This document shows positions 44,701-52,671 of a DNA stretch of 64,000 bases, piece by piece. The number at the start of each line of letters is the position of its first letter. The first letter of the stretch is position 1. Below the pieces are notes generated by a model. That model made no database searches. It had not been told where the DNA came from and was given only the letters and a program-made list of their open reading frames with translations. The translations under genes were made by a program, and so were the position numbers. This stretch comes from Ktedonobacter sp. SOSP1-85 (GTDB taxonomy: Bacteria; Chloroflexota; Ktedonobacteria; Ktedonobacterales; Ktedonobacteraceae), in contig NZ_BNJI01000002.1 of assembly GCF_016587415.1 (NCBI RefSeq), positions 930,001 to 994,000 of the forward strand. The letters are read 5' to 3'.

Positions 44701-45127
44701 CGTGGCCCTGATGTATTCCGGTCTCACCCAGGGAGCCTCAAGCGAATACGCGTATATGAAGCTCTTTGACGTTAGCTCACGCAATATTGCTGTAAACACC
44801 AATACCACGCTCACGTACTGGATCTACCCGCAGAGCACGGCGACCAGCAACCTGGTCAGCGGCAGTAACAGTACCTGCGTGGCGTTAGACCTGATCTTCA
44901 GCGACGGAACCAACCTTCGTGACTCCGGCATCGTCGACCAGAATGGGAATCGCAGCCATCCCGCCTATCAATGCAACCACCTGACGCTGGATACATGGAA
45001 CCAGGTGACCATCAACCTGGGATCGCTTGCCACGGGCAGAACGATCACCAGTATTAACCTTGGCTACGACCAGCCCAACAGTAGCGGGGGCTACCGTGGC
45101 TACGTCGATGACATCGTAATCCAGTAA
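41795..45127 (+). CDS. Secreted GH92-family alpha-mannosidase with F5/8-type C domain
   Basis: It removes alpha-linked mannose from fungal or yeast mannan or N-glycans outside the cell. The 1110-residue protein has a signal peptide (LRRFVLPCGIILSLLVAQS, cleavage near residue 32), the GH92 N-terminal part (YVNPFIGT, YPGAVVPFGMVQFSPD), and the catalytic (alpha/alpha) domain with GLPGNDDLGATSAWYVWAALG near 650. An F5/8C/CBM32-like carbohydrate-binding domain begins at ~770 (NLALNKATTGS), and a further beta-sandwich (about 912-1110) ends in DDIVIQ. GH92 enzymes are calcium-dependent exo-mannosidases. It is followed by GH76, a functional partner. Confidence 0.93.
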   Translation: MLRRFVLPCGIILSLLVAQSLMLFKVPVAHAHALATQNLVQYVNPFIGTASSNAPNPVPGGSGGSTYPGAVVPFGMVQFSPDTPNGSPSGYAYNDNTIQEFSVTHFDGAGCANNDDLPILPITGSLGASPGSSWTSYSSTYTKSNESASPGYYKNKLDKYNTQVELTATTRTGMARFTYPSTSQATVLLNTSRSATGSRSGSVQISGSSVTGSVTAGGFCGSSKTYKIYFAIQFDQTPTGVGTWSGGTISAGSTSTSGTNTGGYLTFNTSGNAIVQMKVALSYVSIANAQQNLASENAGWDFAGVQSNASNTWNAMLNRVQVSGNSTTDLTEFYTALYHTVQSPNVASDVNGQYQGFDGAVHTASSMTVYQNYSGWDIYRSWTALVSMIAPSEMTDIVKSMVLDGQQGGELPKWSQETNEDFIMTGDPGPIIVSSAYAFGVRNFDTAGAFALMDKVGSDVNATTQGSPIRGNLGSYLSQHYVAGDASDSLEYSASDFAIAQFAKALGNTSAYNTYMSHAQWWENVFNPTTSYITPRNSNGTWAVPLNPASGSGFTEGNAAQYTWNVTYNAQSLINLMGGNATAIQRLNHLFTQVNAGLSQPYYYIGNEPEFATPWFYNFAGYPAGTQTAVRSVMTGAFTSAAGGLPGNDDLGATSAWYVWAALGLYPATPGADTLVLHGPLFSSETIQLAGSKVLQINGSGAGDSAPYVQSLNVNGVASNQAWLHYSDIANGATLDFTMGNSASNWGASGTPPPSFNDGFTPPPAAPALGTNLALNKATTGSTACASSEGAANAVDGALKGNSKWCSGVTPSSLVVDLGSAQTVGSFVLKNAGLGGETTAWNTNAYTIQLSTDNSNWTTVVNVSGNQASRVYNTITPRSARYVKLNVTKPTSTTDTATRLYELEVYSAGAGAPSFSTGFESGDPQLTWTNTVDTGSYPHGGSSNVTGICCSLTGPETDIRSGETQHTGNVALMYSGLTQGASSEYAYMKLFDVSSRNIAVNTNTTLTYWIYPQSTATSNLVSGSNSTCVALDLIFSDGTNLRDSGIVDQNGNRSHPAYQCNHLTLDTWNQVTINLGSLATGRTITSINLGYDQPNSSGGYRGYVDDIVIQ

Positions 45128-45155
45128 ATCGGCTTGCGGGAAACGGCTTCCCAAG

Positions 45156-45600
45156 TCGGTAGGGACCAGCTTCAGCGCGTCCGAAGGCGATTAATCGCAC
45201 TTCGGCGTTAGCCAAAAACGTCCCGATGGAAGCATGTTTTGAGAATTATTGCATGTTAGAGAGCAAGAAGGCGGCTTGCGCCGACATGCCATACATGGCG
45301 TTCGGACGCGCTGAAGCTGGTCCCATTGGCGTCAAGATAAGAGTTGCCTGCTTGGTCCCACGCCCATGCAGGGACGGAAGGGAGTGCTTCTCAAGGGCGC
45401 ACCTACCTTCCGTCCCTGCTGGGCGTGGGGCATGGCAGGGAGAGGGAGCCACCCAGCCGGGGGGGCCTGGTAGGTGCGCCCTTGAGAAGCACTACCAAGG
45501 CCCCTCCGGCATGGTGGCGGACCTCGCGTAACCCATCCTGCAGAAGCGTAGACTCCTTCACTTGACGCCAATGGGACGCGCTGAAGCTGGTCCCTACCGA
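45156..45600. repeat. Family C composite repeat with nested palindromes, copy 2
   Basis: Outer inverted ends are 45156-45182 and 45575-45600 (GGTAGGGACCAGCTTCAGCG and its complement), with an internal extra end copy at 45300-45325. Nested inside are ATTGGCGTCAAG/CTTGACGCCAAT and a 22-bp inverted pair at about 45382-45403 and 45469-45490. 45156-45213 matches 28835-28892 inverted. The gap 45128-45664 contains no gene. Confidence 0.75.
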
Positions 45601-45664
45601 GAATCTTGCGTCTTATCGTTTGTATGACCCTACAACTTAATCCGATTCTTGGAGGGAGACCAGA

Positions 45665-48130
45665 ATGCGAAAACGACCATGGATGTTTGCGCTTGTCATG
45701 TTAAGCATGTGTCTTGTCGTGCTGCTGCCGAGGCCTGGGCTGGTAAAGGCAGCCTCAAACGTGACGACCGATTACAATGCCAACGATGAGCAGGCTGTCA
45801 CGGCCCTACAGAATTGGTATAACATTAATGCCGGCAACTGGAACTCATTAAACCGCTGGCAATGGGCCAATGCGGTTGATGCCCTGGAGAATACCTATAC
45901 GCGCACAAACGGTATGGAGTATGGCTACGGGTTGAGTGATACGTATGATCAGAACGTCAGCGGTAATTTTATCAATGACGCTGGCTATGATGATGAGGGC
46001 TGGTGGGCGCTGGCCTGGATTCGCGCCTATGATGTCACTGGCAATAGCCGCTACCTCTCCATGGCGCGAACGATCTTTAACGATATGGCGAGCAATGGCT
46101 GGGACACGACGGTCTGTGGTGGTGGCATGTGGTGGAATAAGGCCAAAACGTATAAAAATGCCATTACCAACGAACTCTTTCTGACCATCGCTGCCCGCCT
46201 GCATCAGCGCACGGCTGGCGATAGTGGGAGTGGCAGCTATCTCAATTGGGCCACTACCGAATGGACCTGGTTTAGCAATAGTGGGATGATCAACACTTCA
46301 AACTTGATCAACGATGGCCTCTCCAGTGCGTGCGCCAACAACCAGGAGACGACCTGGACCTACAACCAGGGCATCATTCTGGGTGGCCTGACGGACCTCT
46401 ACAAGATAACCGGCAATACTAGCTATCTCACGAAAGCCGAGTCTATCGCTAACGCGGCGATCAGCAACCTGATCTCGTCGGCAGGTACCTTGCGCGAACC
46501 CTGTGAACCCTCCTGTAATGGCGATCAAGAGCAGTTCAAGGGTCTCTTTATGCGCAACCTTGCCTACCTCTATGACGTGGATCATCAGCAGACATACTTT
46601 CATTTTCTCGCCACCAATGCTAATTCAATCTGGGCCAATGACAGGAATAGCAGTAATCAGCTAGGCCTGGCCTGGAATGGCCCCTTCGACTCGGCAACCC
46701 CGGCCAAACAAAGCTCCGCTATGATTCCTATGAGTGTACTGGCTGAACCATGGACGCAGGGGGCCGCGTTCGCTCGGGGAGCGCAAGACCCGGCCTTTGG
46801 ACATAACCTGGGCGTTGCGGCTGGTTCACAGGGATGGGCCTGTAGCGCCAGTACCTGTACGACCGCGAACCATATGGTGTACGGGCCATATATCTCGTAT
46901 CTGCCGCCTGGCACGCATACGGTGCACTTCCATCTCAGTGTTAATGCCACCAGTTCCGTGACCGCAAGCCTGGTAACACTGGACGTGCGAGATGCAAATA
47001 ATGGCAACACGCTCGCGAGCAGCAGCGTGCCCTGGAATGCCTTCACGACCGCCAATGCCGCGCAGGACTTTGCATTGACATATACGAATGCAACACCTGG
47101 CGACTCCGTCGAGTACCGCATTTACTGGAACAATGTTTCCGGCGCACCAACGTTGACCGCCTCGGATATCGTCGTGGATGGTGGAACCTCCAATTGGGTT
47201 GCCAGTAACCTCAATCACAATATTGGGCGTCTCGATAGTCTCAACGCCTGGGAAGTAGATCCCACCAGGGATACGCACTCTGATTTCTTAAGTTGGGGAC
47301 CCTATACCGCCATGCCTGGGGCAGGCAACTACACGGCGTCATTTGAACTCAAGGTGGACAACTTCAATCTTGACACATCAACGGTGGCCACTATTGATGT
47401 GCGCGATAATGAAACGGGCCAGGTGGTCGCCTCACAGAATATCCTGCGCAACAACTTTCCGAATACGCTCTACCAGCTGTTCCCCCTCAACTTTAGTGCC
47501 GTCAGTGGGCACCACTACGAGTTTCGCGTCTTCTGGGACTATAGCTCCGGCGCTCCACGCCTGACCGAACGCGGTGTGTATGTCCAGCCGACCATCCATG
47601 ATACGAGCGTTACTCTCCCTTACAATACGCGAGGTATCGGTAATTCCGCGGGCGATGCCAACCTGGATGGCGTGGGCGACGCGTTCAAGTCCACCATTGG
47701 CACATCTGTCTTCGCCAACTACCACCGCTACTCGATTGGGCCAACGCAGGCGGGCGCCAACAACGTCTTGCGGGGCGGCTCCAATGTGAGCGTCAATCTC
47801 CCGAACAACGCCTATCAGGAGGTCCACATCCTGGGGACAGCCATCAACGGGAACCAGGTGAATCAGCCCTTTACGATTACCTATACCGACAACACAACGG
47901 CCACGCAAAACCTCTCCCTCTCGGATTGGTTCGCCCCCGCGCCCCAGCCCTATGAGCGCTTTGCCGTCGCCCAGGATACCCGCTGGGGACCTTCCTCAAC
48001 GCAATATGGCAACATCCACCTCTTTGATTACACCATCGCGCTCAACAGCGGCAAAGCTGTGAAAAGCCTCACCCTGCCCAACAACTCAAACGTCGTGATC
48101 ATCGCTATTACCCTCACGACGAACGGCTAG
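45665..48130 (+). CDS. Secreted GH76-family endo-alpha-1,6-mannanase with C-terminal beta-sandwich domains
   Basis: It cleaves the alpha-1,6-mannan backbone of fungal cell walls. The 821-residue protein has a signal peptide (MFALVMLSMCLVVLLPRPG, cleavage near 30) and a catalytic (alpha/alpha)6 domain to about 375. The family's paired Asp is in YDDEGWWALAWIRAYD, with later CGGGMWWN, NAITNELFL and QGIILGGL. Residues ~375-660 form two related beta-sandwich repeats (VTLDVRDANNGNTLAS and VATIDVRDNETGQVVAS; each with EFRVFWDYSSGAPRLT-like ends), then a third module to the end. GGAGGGAGACCAGA precedes the ATG. Confidence 0.93.
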   Translation: MRKRPWMFALVMLSMCLVVLLPRPGLVKAASNVTTDYNANDEQAVTALQNWYNINAGNWNSLNRWQWANAVDALENTYTRTNGMEYGYGLSDTYDQNVSGNFINDAGYDDEGWWALAWIRAYDVTGNSRYLSMARTIFNDMASNGWDTTVCGGGMWWNKAKTYKNAITNELFLTIAARLHQRTAGDSGSGSYLNWATTEWTWFSNSGMINTSNLINDGLSSACANNQETTWTYNQGIILGGLTDLYKITGNTSYLTKAESIANAAISNLISSAGTLREPCEPSCNGDQEQFKGLFMRNLAYLYDVDHQQTYFHFLATNANSIWANDRNSSNQLGLAWNGPFDSATPAKQSSAMIPMSVLAEPWTQGAAFARGAQDPAFGHNLGVAAGSQGWACSASTCTTANHMVYGPYISYLPPGTHTVHFHLSVNATSSVTASLVTLDVRDANNGNTLASSSVPWNAFTTANAAQDFALTYTNATPGDSVEYRIYWNNVSGAPTLTASDIVVDGGTSNWVASNLNHNIGRLDSLNAWEVDPTRDTHSDFLSWGPYTAMPGAGNYTASFELKVDNFNLDTSTVATIDVRDNETGQVVASQNILRNNFPNTLYQLFPLNFSAVSGHHYEFRVFWDYSSGAPRLTERGVYVQPTIHDTSVTLPYNTRGIGNSAGDANLDGVGDAFKSTIGTSVFANYHRYSIGPTQAGANNVLRGGSNVSVNLPNNAYQEVHILGTAINGNQVNQPFTITYTDNTTATQNLSLSDWFAPAPQPYERFAVAQDTRWGPSSTQYGNIHLFDYTIALNSGKAVKSLTLPNNSNVVIIAITLTTNG

Positions 48131-48148
48131 AGCCTATAGACAGAGTAG

Positions 48149-48187
48149 GAGGTTCATTCCTGGTTATTACGACCAGGAATGAACCTC
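48149..48187 (+). terminator. Hairpin downstream of GH76
   Basis: GAGGTTCATTCCTGGT (48149-48164) pairs perfectly with 48172-48187. Nothing else recognisable in 48190-48505. Confidence 0.75.
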
Positions 48188-48505
48188 TAACCGTTTTCTG
48201 GAGCTTTCTGGCACAAGTGCAATGGGATTTGTCCAATGTTGTTATAGCGTGCATTATATAGGGTTATTTCTGGATTTCCACACGGTCTCTTTTTATGTCG
48301 TGAAGTGGAAGCGATATGTGCCTGGTAGTATACGTGGGCAGGTGAAAAGGTTCTCAAATGAGGAGCGAGATCAAAAGGTATGTGGAAAAGTAAGTAAGAA
48401 GGTGTAAATAGGAGTATTTGGATCTCGTTACGAGCTTTGGATTTTTTAGTTTAATGAATGAAAAAGCGTCTATATTTAAGGGAAAGATATTTTAGGAGGG
48501 TAAAC

Positions 48506-49381
48506 ATGCGTACTGTAAAGCCAGCCGATAAATTTTTTGATAAAATTATCGGCTTTTTTACCTTAATTAGACTTGTGCGAATTATAAAGGCCATACCTTT
48601 CGTCATATTGGGTGCTTATTTAGGCAGCAATAATTGGCACGATATATTTACTATCAAAATAGTATCAGGTGTTCTGGTTGTATCGTTAACGATGGCATTC
48701 AGTTATATTATCAACGATTTGAGAGATATAGCCGTTGATGCTATAAGCAAGGCAGATCGTCCACTTCCTTCTGGAAAAGTGACCCCTCAGGAAGCCAGGA
48801 TATTAGCTATAATATTCTCTGTATGTGCCATTTGTATATCTATCACTTTAGGGTCGCTGTTTGCTCTATTTACCTTATGTACGATTTCAGTTAGTTTTTC
48901 ATACTCTTTTCGTCTAAAGAATACGGTGCTATTAGGCAATATAACCGTGGCCATCTTAGTGGCATCCATTATTATTTTTGGCTCACTTCTTACGCAAGGT
49001 CCCGGATATAAGACTTGGATTATTGCAATTCTGGCTTTTCTGCTTCTCTTTGAGTACGAGATCATTCATTCAGCCGCAGATAAGGAAGGTGATATTGCTG
49101 CTGGTCTCGCTACCACAGGTACAGTTTTAGGTACGCCCCAGATTATTCGCCTATGCCAGATCATTGCGGCAACGTACGTTCTATTTGCCATATTACCATG
49201 GCTCTTGGGGCTGGCATCTTTCTGGTATTTACTCAGTATGGCGCTAGGCGTTATTTTACCTCTTATTGGAATCGTTTATATCGTTACCACCAAACCTACG
49301 ACCAGCTCTTTTCATTCCTCAGAAATCTTTATTGAATTCCTTTGGGTTACAGGACTGATACCAATAATCCTTTTAAGGTAA
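48506..49381 (+). CDS. UbiA-family prenyltransferase
   Basis: It attaches a prenyl chain to an aromatic or other acceptor in the membrane. ATG 48506 has AGGAGGG 5 bases upstream, giving 291 residues with about eight or nine helices. Both Asp-rich motifs for diphosphate/magnesium are present: NDLRDIAVDAISKADRPLPS and HSAADKEGDIAAG. No ubiquinone or menaquinone genes are adjacent. Instead it is followed by an F420-type oxidoreductase and an unknown membrane protein, all AT-rich and unlike their neighbours, so a laterally acquired specialised pathway is inferred. The acceptor is unknown. Confidence 0.9.
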   Translation: MRTVKPADKFFDKIIGFFTLIRLVRIIKAIPFVILGAYLGSNNWHDIFTIKIVSGVLVVSLTMAFSYIINDLRDIAVDAISKADRPLPSGKVTPQEARILAIIFSVCAICISITLGSLFALFTLCTISVSFSYSFRLKNTVLLGNITVAILVASIIIFGSLLTQGPGYKTWIIAILAFLLLFEYEIIHSAADKEGDIAAGLATTGTVLGTPQIIRLCQIIAATYVLFAILPWLLGLASFWYLLSMALGVILPLIGIVYIVTTKPTTSSFHSSEIFIEFLWVTGLIPIILLR

Positions 49382-49417
49382 AGAGTTTTTGGACAGATTA
49401 AACGGAGAGAAACCGCG

Positions 49418-50218
49418 ATGTCTCAGATCCCAGCAGACTTCAAGGTGAAGGTTGGTGTTCAACTTCATCCTCAACATATAAGCTATGAGAATTTTGCAGA
49501 AGCGGTTAGTATTGTTGATGAGATGGGGGTAGATAGTATATGGAATTGGGATCACTTCTTCCCGATATATGGAAGATCACAAGGTAATCATTTTGAAGCC
49601 TGGACTCTTCTTGCTGCAATGGCAGTGCTTAGCCAACGGGCTTACATAGGTTGTCTAGTGACCTGTAATGCATATCGTAACTCTGCTCTTCTTTCCAATA
49701 TGGCAAAAACCATTGATCACATCAGTAACGGTCGACTTATCCTAGGCCTTGGAGCAGGTTGGTTTGAGCGTGATTTTCAAGAATATGGTTACCAATTTGG
49801 TTCTAACGGAAGTCGCTTAGCTGAATTGGAGGCATCTCTCCCAATTTTATTGCATCGATGGCAAGTAGACATGCCAAAACCAATTCGTGGCACTATTCCT
49901 ATTCTTATAGGTGGTGGAGGTGAGAAGAAAACACTTCGTATAGCTGCTCAATATGCCAATATCTGGCATGGTTATGGAGATTCTGAGATACTTCTTCACA
50001 AGAGGCAAGTTCTTCATCAATGGTGTCGTAAATGTGGTCGAGACCCTCAAGAGATAGAGTGCTCTACTACCGTAAGAAATCCTAGTGAGCAGCGTCTTGA
50101 GGAATTAGTAAGTGTTGGAATTACGCATATAATCCTTGCTATGAAGTTCCCGTGGGATTTTGCCACATTAGAACGTATCATTCAATGGCGTAACCGTTTC
50201 TATAATACTTCCACCTAG
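49418..50218 (+). CDS. LLM-class F420-dependent-type oxidoreductase
   Basis: A 266-residue luciferase-like TIM-barrel protein, shorter than the usual ~300-340. Family segments are VGVQLHPQHISYENF, MGVDSIWNWDHF, GCLVTCNAYRNSALLSNMAKTIDHIS, GRLILGLGAGWFERDFQEYG and PILIGGGGEKKTLRIAAQYA, the last two being typical of F420-dependent members. Start and stop are 36 and 8 bases from its neighbours, so it shares an operon with the UbiA gene. The codon usage is AT-rich. The substrate may be the prenylated product of the first enzyme; this is inference. Confidence 0.9.
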   Translation: MSQIPADFKVKVGVQLHPQHISYENFAEAVSIVDEMGVDSIWNWDHFFPIYGRSQGNHFEAWTLLAAMAVLSQRAYIGCLVTCNAYRNSALLSNMAKTIDHISNGRLILGLGAGWFERDFQEYGYQFGSNGSRLAELEASLPILLHRWQVDMPKPIRGTIPILIGGGGEKKTLRIAAQYANIWHGYGDSEILLHKRQVLHQWCRKCGRDPQEIECSTTVRNPSEQRLEELVSVGITHIILAMKFPWDFATLERIIQWRNRFYNTST

Positions 50219-50226
50219 GAGTTTTT

Positions 50227-51120
50227 ATGTCTGCTAAGCCTCCATTTCTTGAGAGAAATTTGCAAGATTTCTCTCAAATATTTATGACGTATTATGGGAT
50301 AGTTCAGGGATTGACTTTAGGATACTTGTTACTCGTTAGTATTGATCCTACTATCAAGTTAGATTTTCAACGCTGGACCTTAGTATTTACTATGTTTCTT
50401 GTTGTCTATGCAAATTGGTTGCAATACGCTATTAATACTATAAACTTTCGTTGGATACCTGGTATTTGGGATGCGACCATTCCAATGTCAGCAGGATTGG
50501 CCGAACTCTATTCAATACATGCAGCGGCTTATGAACCACTAAGTCATTGGTTTTTCGGTTTTAGCATAATTGGTCTATTGGGTTGGCTTGCATATAGCAA
50601 TTTTTATCGTGAAACAAAAAAAATTCAAGAGAATAAGAGTATAATGGACTCAACAAAAATATATAAATGGATTAATTACAGTATTTGTATTTCTGGTTTT
50701 TTCTCTGGAATATCTATGGGTACCATCTTGCAACAATATTCCTTTCTTCCATTTAGAAATTTTATATCTTTGAATATGTTTGCAAATGTAGCAGTTTCTT
50801 TATTTGCATTTACTGTAATTGTATTTACTATTCAAAGTGTTATGTACTGGCATTCCTTGAAAGAACATATTAATTATATAGAAAAACGCGGTAATTTATT
50901 AATATCAAAAGAAGAGCCTGCAAATACAAATAAATATGCTAATATTTTTCAAAAAGGCGTATCATCTACGAAATATATGGCCGCTGATCATTCTGATGAA
51001 AATACTTCTAAGTATTCAGGGATAATAAAAACACTTCTGTTATTTGCTATTGCTTTGATATGCGTAAATGCCTTTATGTTAAAACTGATATCCTCTTTGA
51101 GGGAAAAGAAGGCGGTATAG
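50227..51120 (+). CDS. Polytopic membrane protein of unknown function
   Basis: A 297-residue protein with about seven hydrophobic segments (for example YYGIVQGLTLGYLLLVS, WTLVFTMFLVVYANWLQYAI, HWFFGFSIIGLLGWLAYS, FANVAVSLFAFTVIVF). A polar loop of ~60 residues (KEEPANTNKYANIFQKG) and a last helix before a basic C-terminus (REKKAV) follow. I do not recognise the family. It begins 8 bases after the oxidoreductase stop and closes the AT-rich operon, ahead of a hairpin terminator. Transport or anchoring of the pathway product is possible, not shown. Confidence 0.75.
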   Translation: MSAKPPFLERNLQDFSQIFMTYYGIVQGLTLGYLLLVSIDPTIKLDFQRWTLVFTMFLVVYANWLQYAINTINFRWIPGIWDATIPMSAGLAELYSIHAAAYEPLSHWFFGFSIIGLLGWLAYSNFYRETKKIQENKSIMDSTKIYKWINYSICISGFFSGISMGTILQQYSFLPFRNFISLNMFANVAVSLFAFTVIVFTIQSVMYWHSLKEHINYIEKRGNLLISKEEPANTNKYANIFQKGVSSTKYMAADHSDENTSKYSGIIKTLLLFAIALICVNAFMLKLISSLREKKAV

Positions 51121-51141
51121 AACAAATTACATATCCACAGA

Positions 51142-51207
51142 GCGTCTATTGTAGACGCAAGTCGATACTATAATAGACCCGCTAGGAGCATATGCCCCTA
51201 GCGGGTC
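51142..51207 (+). terminator. Two adjacent hairpins ending the UbiA operon
   Basis: GCGTCTA-TTG-TAGACGC (51142-51158) and GACCCGCTAGG paired with CCTAGCGGGTC (51176-51186 with 51197-51207), followed by a T-rich stretch. Confidence 0.7.
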
Positions 51208-51314
51208 CTGGCTCTAGCTTCTTCTGTTCTATTCTGTTACTAACTTCCAGGCGATCCCCGTGTGCGACAAAGTATGCTGTGGCGCAACGATGGATGCATG
51301 CTTCTGGGGAATGA

Positions 51315-51452
51315 GCATCCCGTTATTTGACAACCTTTAATGATGCTCAACTGGTACTCCGTGGGCTACGCGCAGGCGCCTGTGGTTACCTGCTGAAAGA
51401 CTGCGACCTCGAAATTCTGCTCACCGCCATCCGCAGAATGAGCCAGCAATAA
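51315..51452 (+). pseudogene. NarL-type response regulator receiver-domain remnant
   Basis: A frame open from 51315 reads LTTFNDAQLVLRGLRAGACG then YLLKDCDLEILLTAIRRM and a stop. This matches the second half of NarL-family receiver domains (LTTFxDDxxVxxALRAGAxGYLLKD...L..AIR). The front half with the phospho-acceptor Asp is missing or out of frame, and no DNA-binding domain follows, so it is a decayed fragment. Confidence 0.75.
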
Positions 51453-51548
51453 AGAAAGCGATAGGAAGGTATATGCAAGCATACGTCTTCCCACCGCTTT
51501 CGCAGTAGTACAAGGCCCCTAGCCCACCCTCACCTGAAGGATATAACC

Positions 51549-51583
51549 AACCTTTAGTAGTAACAAGAAGTGATGCTCAATGC
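51549..51583. repeat. 35-bp direct repeat, left copy
   Basis: Begins AACCTTTAGTAGTAACAAGA; matches 53928-53962 at 34 of 35 positions. The gap 51121-51715 otherwise holds only terminators and the receiver remnant. Confidence 0.85.
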
Positions 51584-51715
51584 ATTTGTGACAATGCAGG
51601 ACAAAACAATAATGGGGGTGAGCTGTCCACGCTCAAGAGTCCACATTCAGGCGTGGCGCCTTAAGGTTCGCTTTATATCTGCCAGGCTACCAACTTGTAC
51701 GCTGTCCGCATTGGT

Positions 51716-52177
51716 TCAGACTTCTGAAAACTCGGTCGTCCAGTTGGTGGCTTGTATTTGTGTATCAAGCTCACGCCGCTGACGCGCCAGGTCATCATAT
51801 TGCTGGCGCAACTGACCAACCGAGACCGTTGTTTCATAACGAAGTTCGCTGTGGCTATAGCGCTCTGATTTCGTGGATGCTGCTTCGATGACGCTCATCA
51901 GAACACTTTGCTGGAGCGAGAATATGTCGCGCTGGGCAATAGCCTTGGTGAGTGTTTTGCCATCGGGAAGTTGCGTCTGAAGATTGAGGCGATTGATCTG
52001 CATGATGAGGGTGACTAATTGAGCAAGAGGCTGTTCAAGCTCGCGAAATAGAACATCGGGATTCTCGGGTGGCGTTTCGCCTTCCTGTACTTTTGCGCTT
52101 CCAACCAGTCTCGTACGAAGGAGTTCCACGCGCCTTTGCAGGTCTGCGCGGATGACGAGTGCTTCGGCTAATTTCAT
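51716..52177 (-). CDS. DIP1984-family protein
   Basis: A 153-residue, largely helical protein. The start MKLAEALVIRADLQRRVELL, the central FRELEQPLAQLVTLIMQINRLN and the C-terminal QLRQQYDDLARQRRELDTQIQ are the marks of the DIP1984 (septicolysin-like) family, which forms coiled-coil assemblies and has no established function. Its start overlaps the stop of the upstream gene by four bases (ATGA), so the two are translationally coupled. Confidence 0.85.
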   Translation of the reverse strand: MKLAEALVIRADLQRRVELLRTRLVGSAKVQEGETPPENPDVLFRELEQPLAQLVTLIMQINRLNLQTQLPDGKTLTKAIAQRDIFSLQQSVLMSVIEAASTKSERYSHSELRYETTVSVGQLRQQYDDLARQRRELDTQIQATNWTTEFSEV

Positions 52178-52623
52178 AACGGAGTGGGAGCTGCAGCTTC
52201 ACTTACTCCCTGCTGGGCCATAAGCTGAAGTTCAGTCGCGAGTTTCTCGGAGTCTTCGTACACATAATCCTCAACGACGCGTCCCCAGCGCAGGCGGAGG
52301 AACTGCATCCCAACATTGTGGTAGGGCCTGCCATCGCTCAATGTCGTCTCCACCGAAAAGTGAGTCGCCACAACTGTATTCCAGGGCCAGCCATTCACCA
52401 ACATCGTATGTGGTTGAAATTGAATGCCGGGAAGAAGCTGGTAAAAGCGCTGGAACCATGCTCGTACAGGCGCTCTATCACGGTAGTCGGCACCAAGGGC
52501 GTGCTTTCCCAGGAAGACAAAATGAACATCGGGAGCAAACCTTGCGAGCACTGACTCATAATCCCCCTGGCTGAGGCTTTTAAAGTTCTTACGCAGTATC
52601 TGTTTGAGAATGAAGTGATACAT
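52174..52623 (-). CDS. SnoaL/NTF2-like small protein
   Basis: The start is ATG 52621-52623 with GGAGG 8 bases upstream, giving about 149 residues; an ATG 21 bases earlier overlaps that site. The sequence has the cone-shaped NTF2-like fold pattern (LSQGDYESVLARFAPDVHFVF ... RAPVRAWFQRFYQLLPGIQF ... DGRPYHNVGMQFLRLRWGRV). Such proteins are small-molecule binding or isomerising enzymes; no specific role can be named. It is coupled to the DIP1984 gene and lies just downstream of the PadR gene. Confidence 0.82.
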   Translation of the reverse strand: MYHFILKQILRKNFKSLSQGDYESVLARFAPDVHFVFLGKHALGADYRDRAPVRAWFQRFYQLLPGIQFQPHTMLVNGWPWNTVVATHFSVETTLSDGRPYHNVGMQFLRLRWGRVVEDYVYEDSEKLATELQLMAQQGVSEAAAPTPL

Positions 52624-52671
52624 GAAATAGACCTCCTTGTTCATAGCATGCGCGGCCTGACATTCCCTCTT

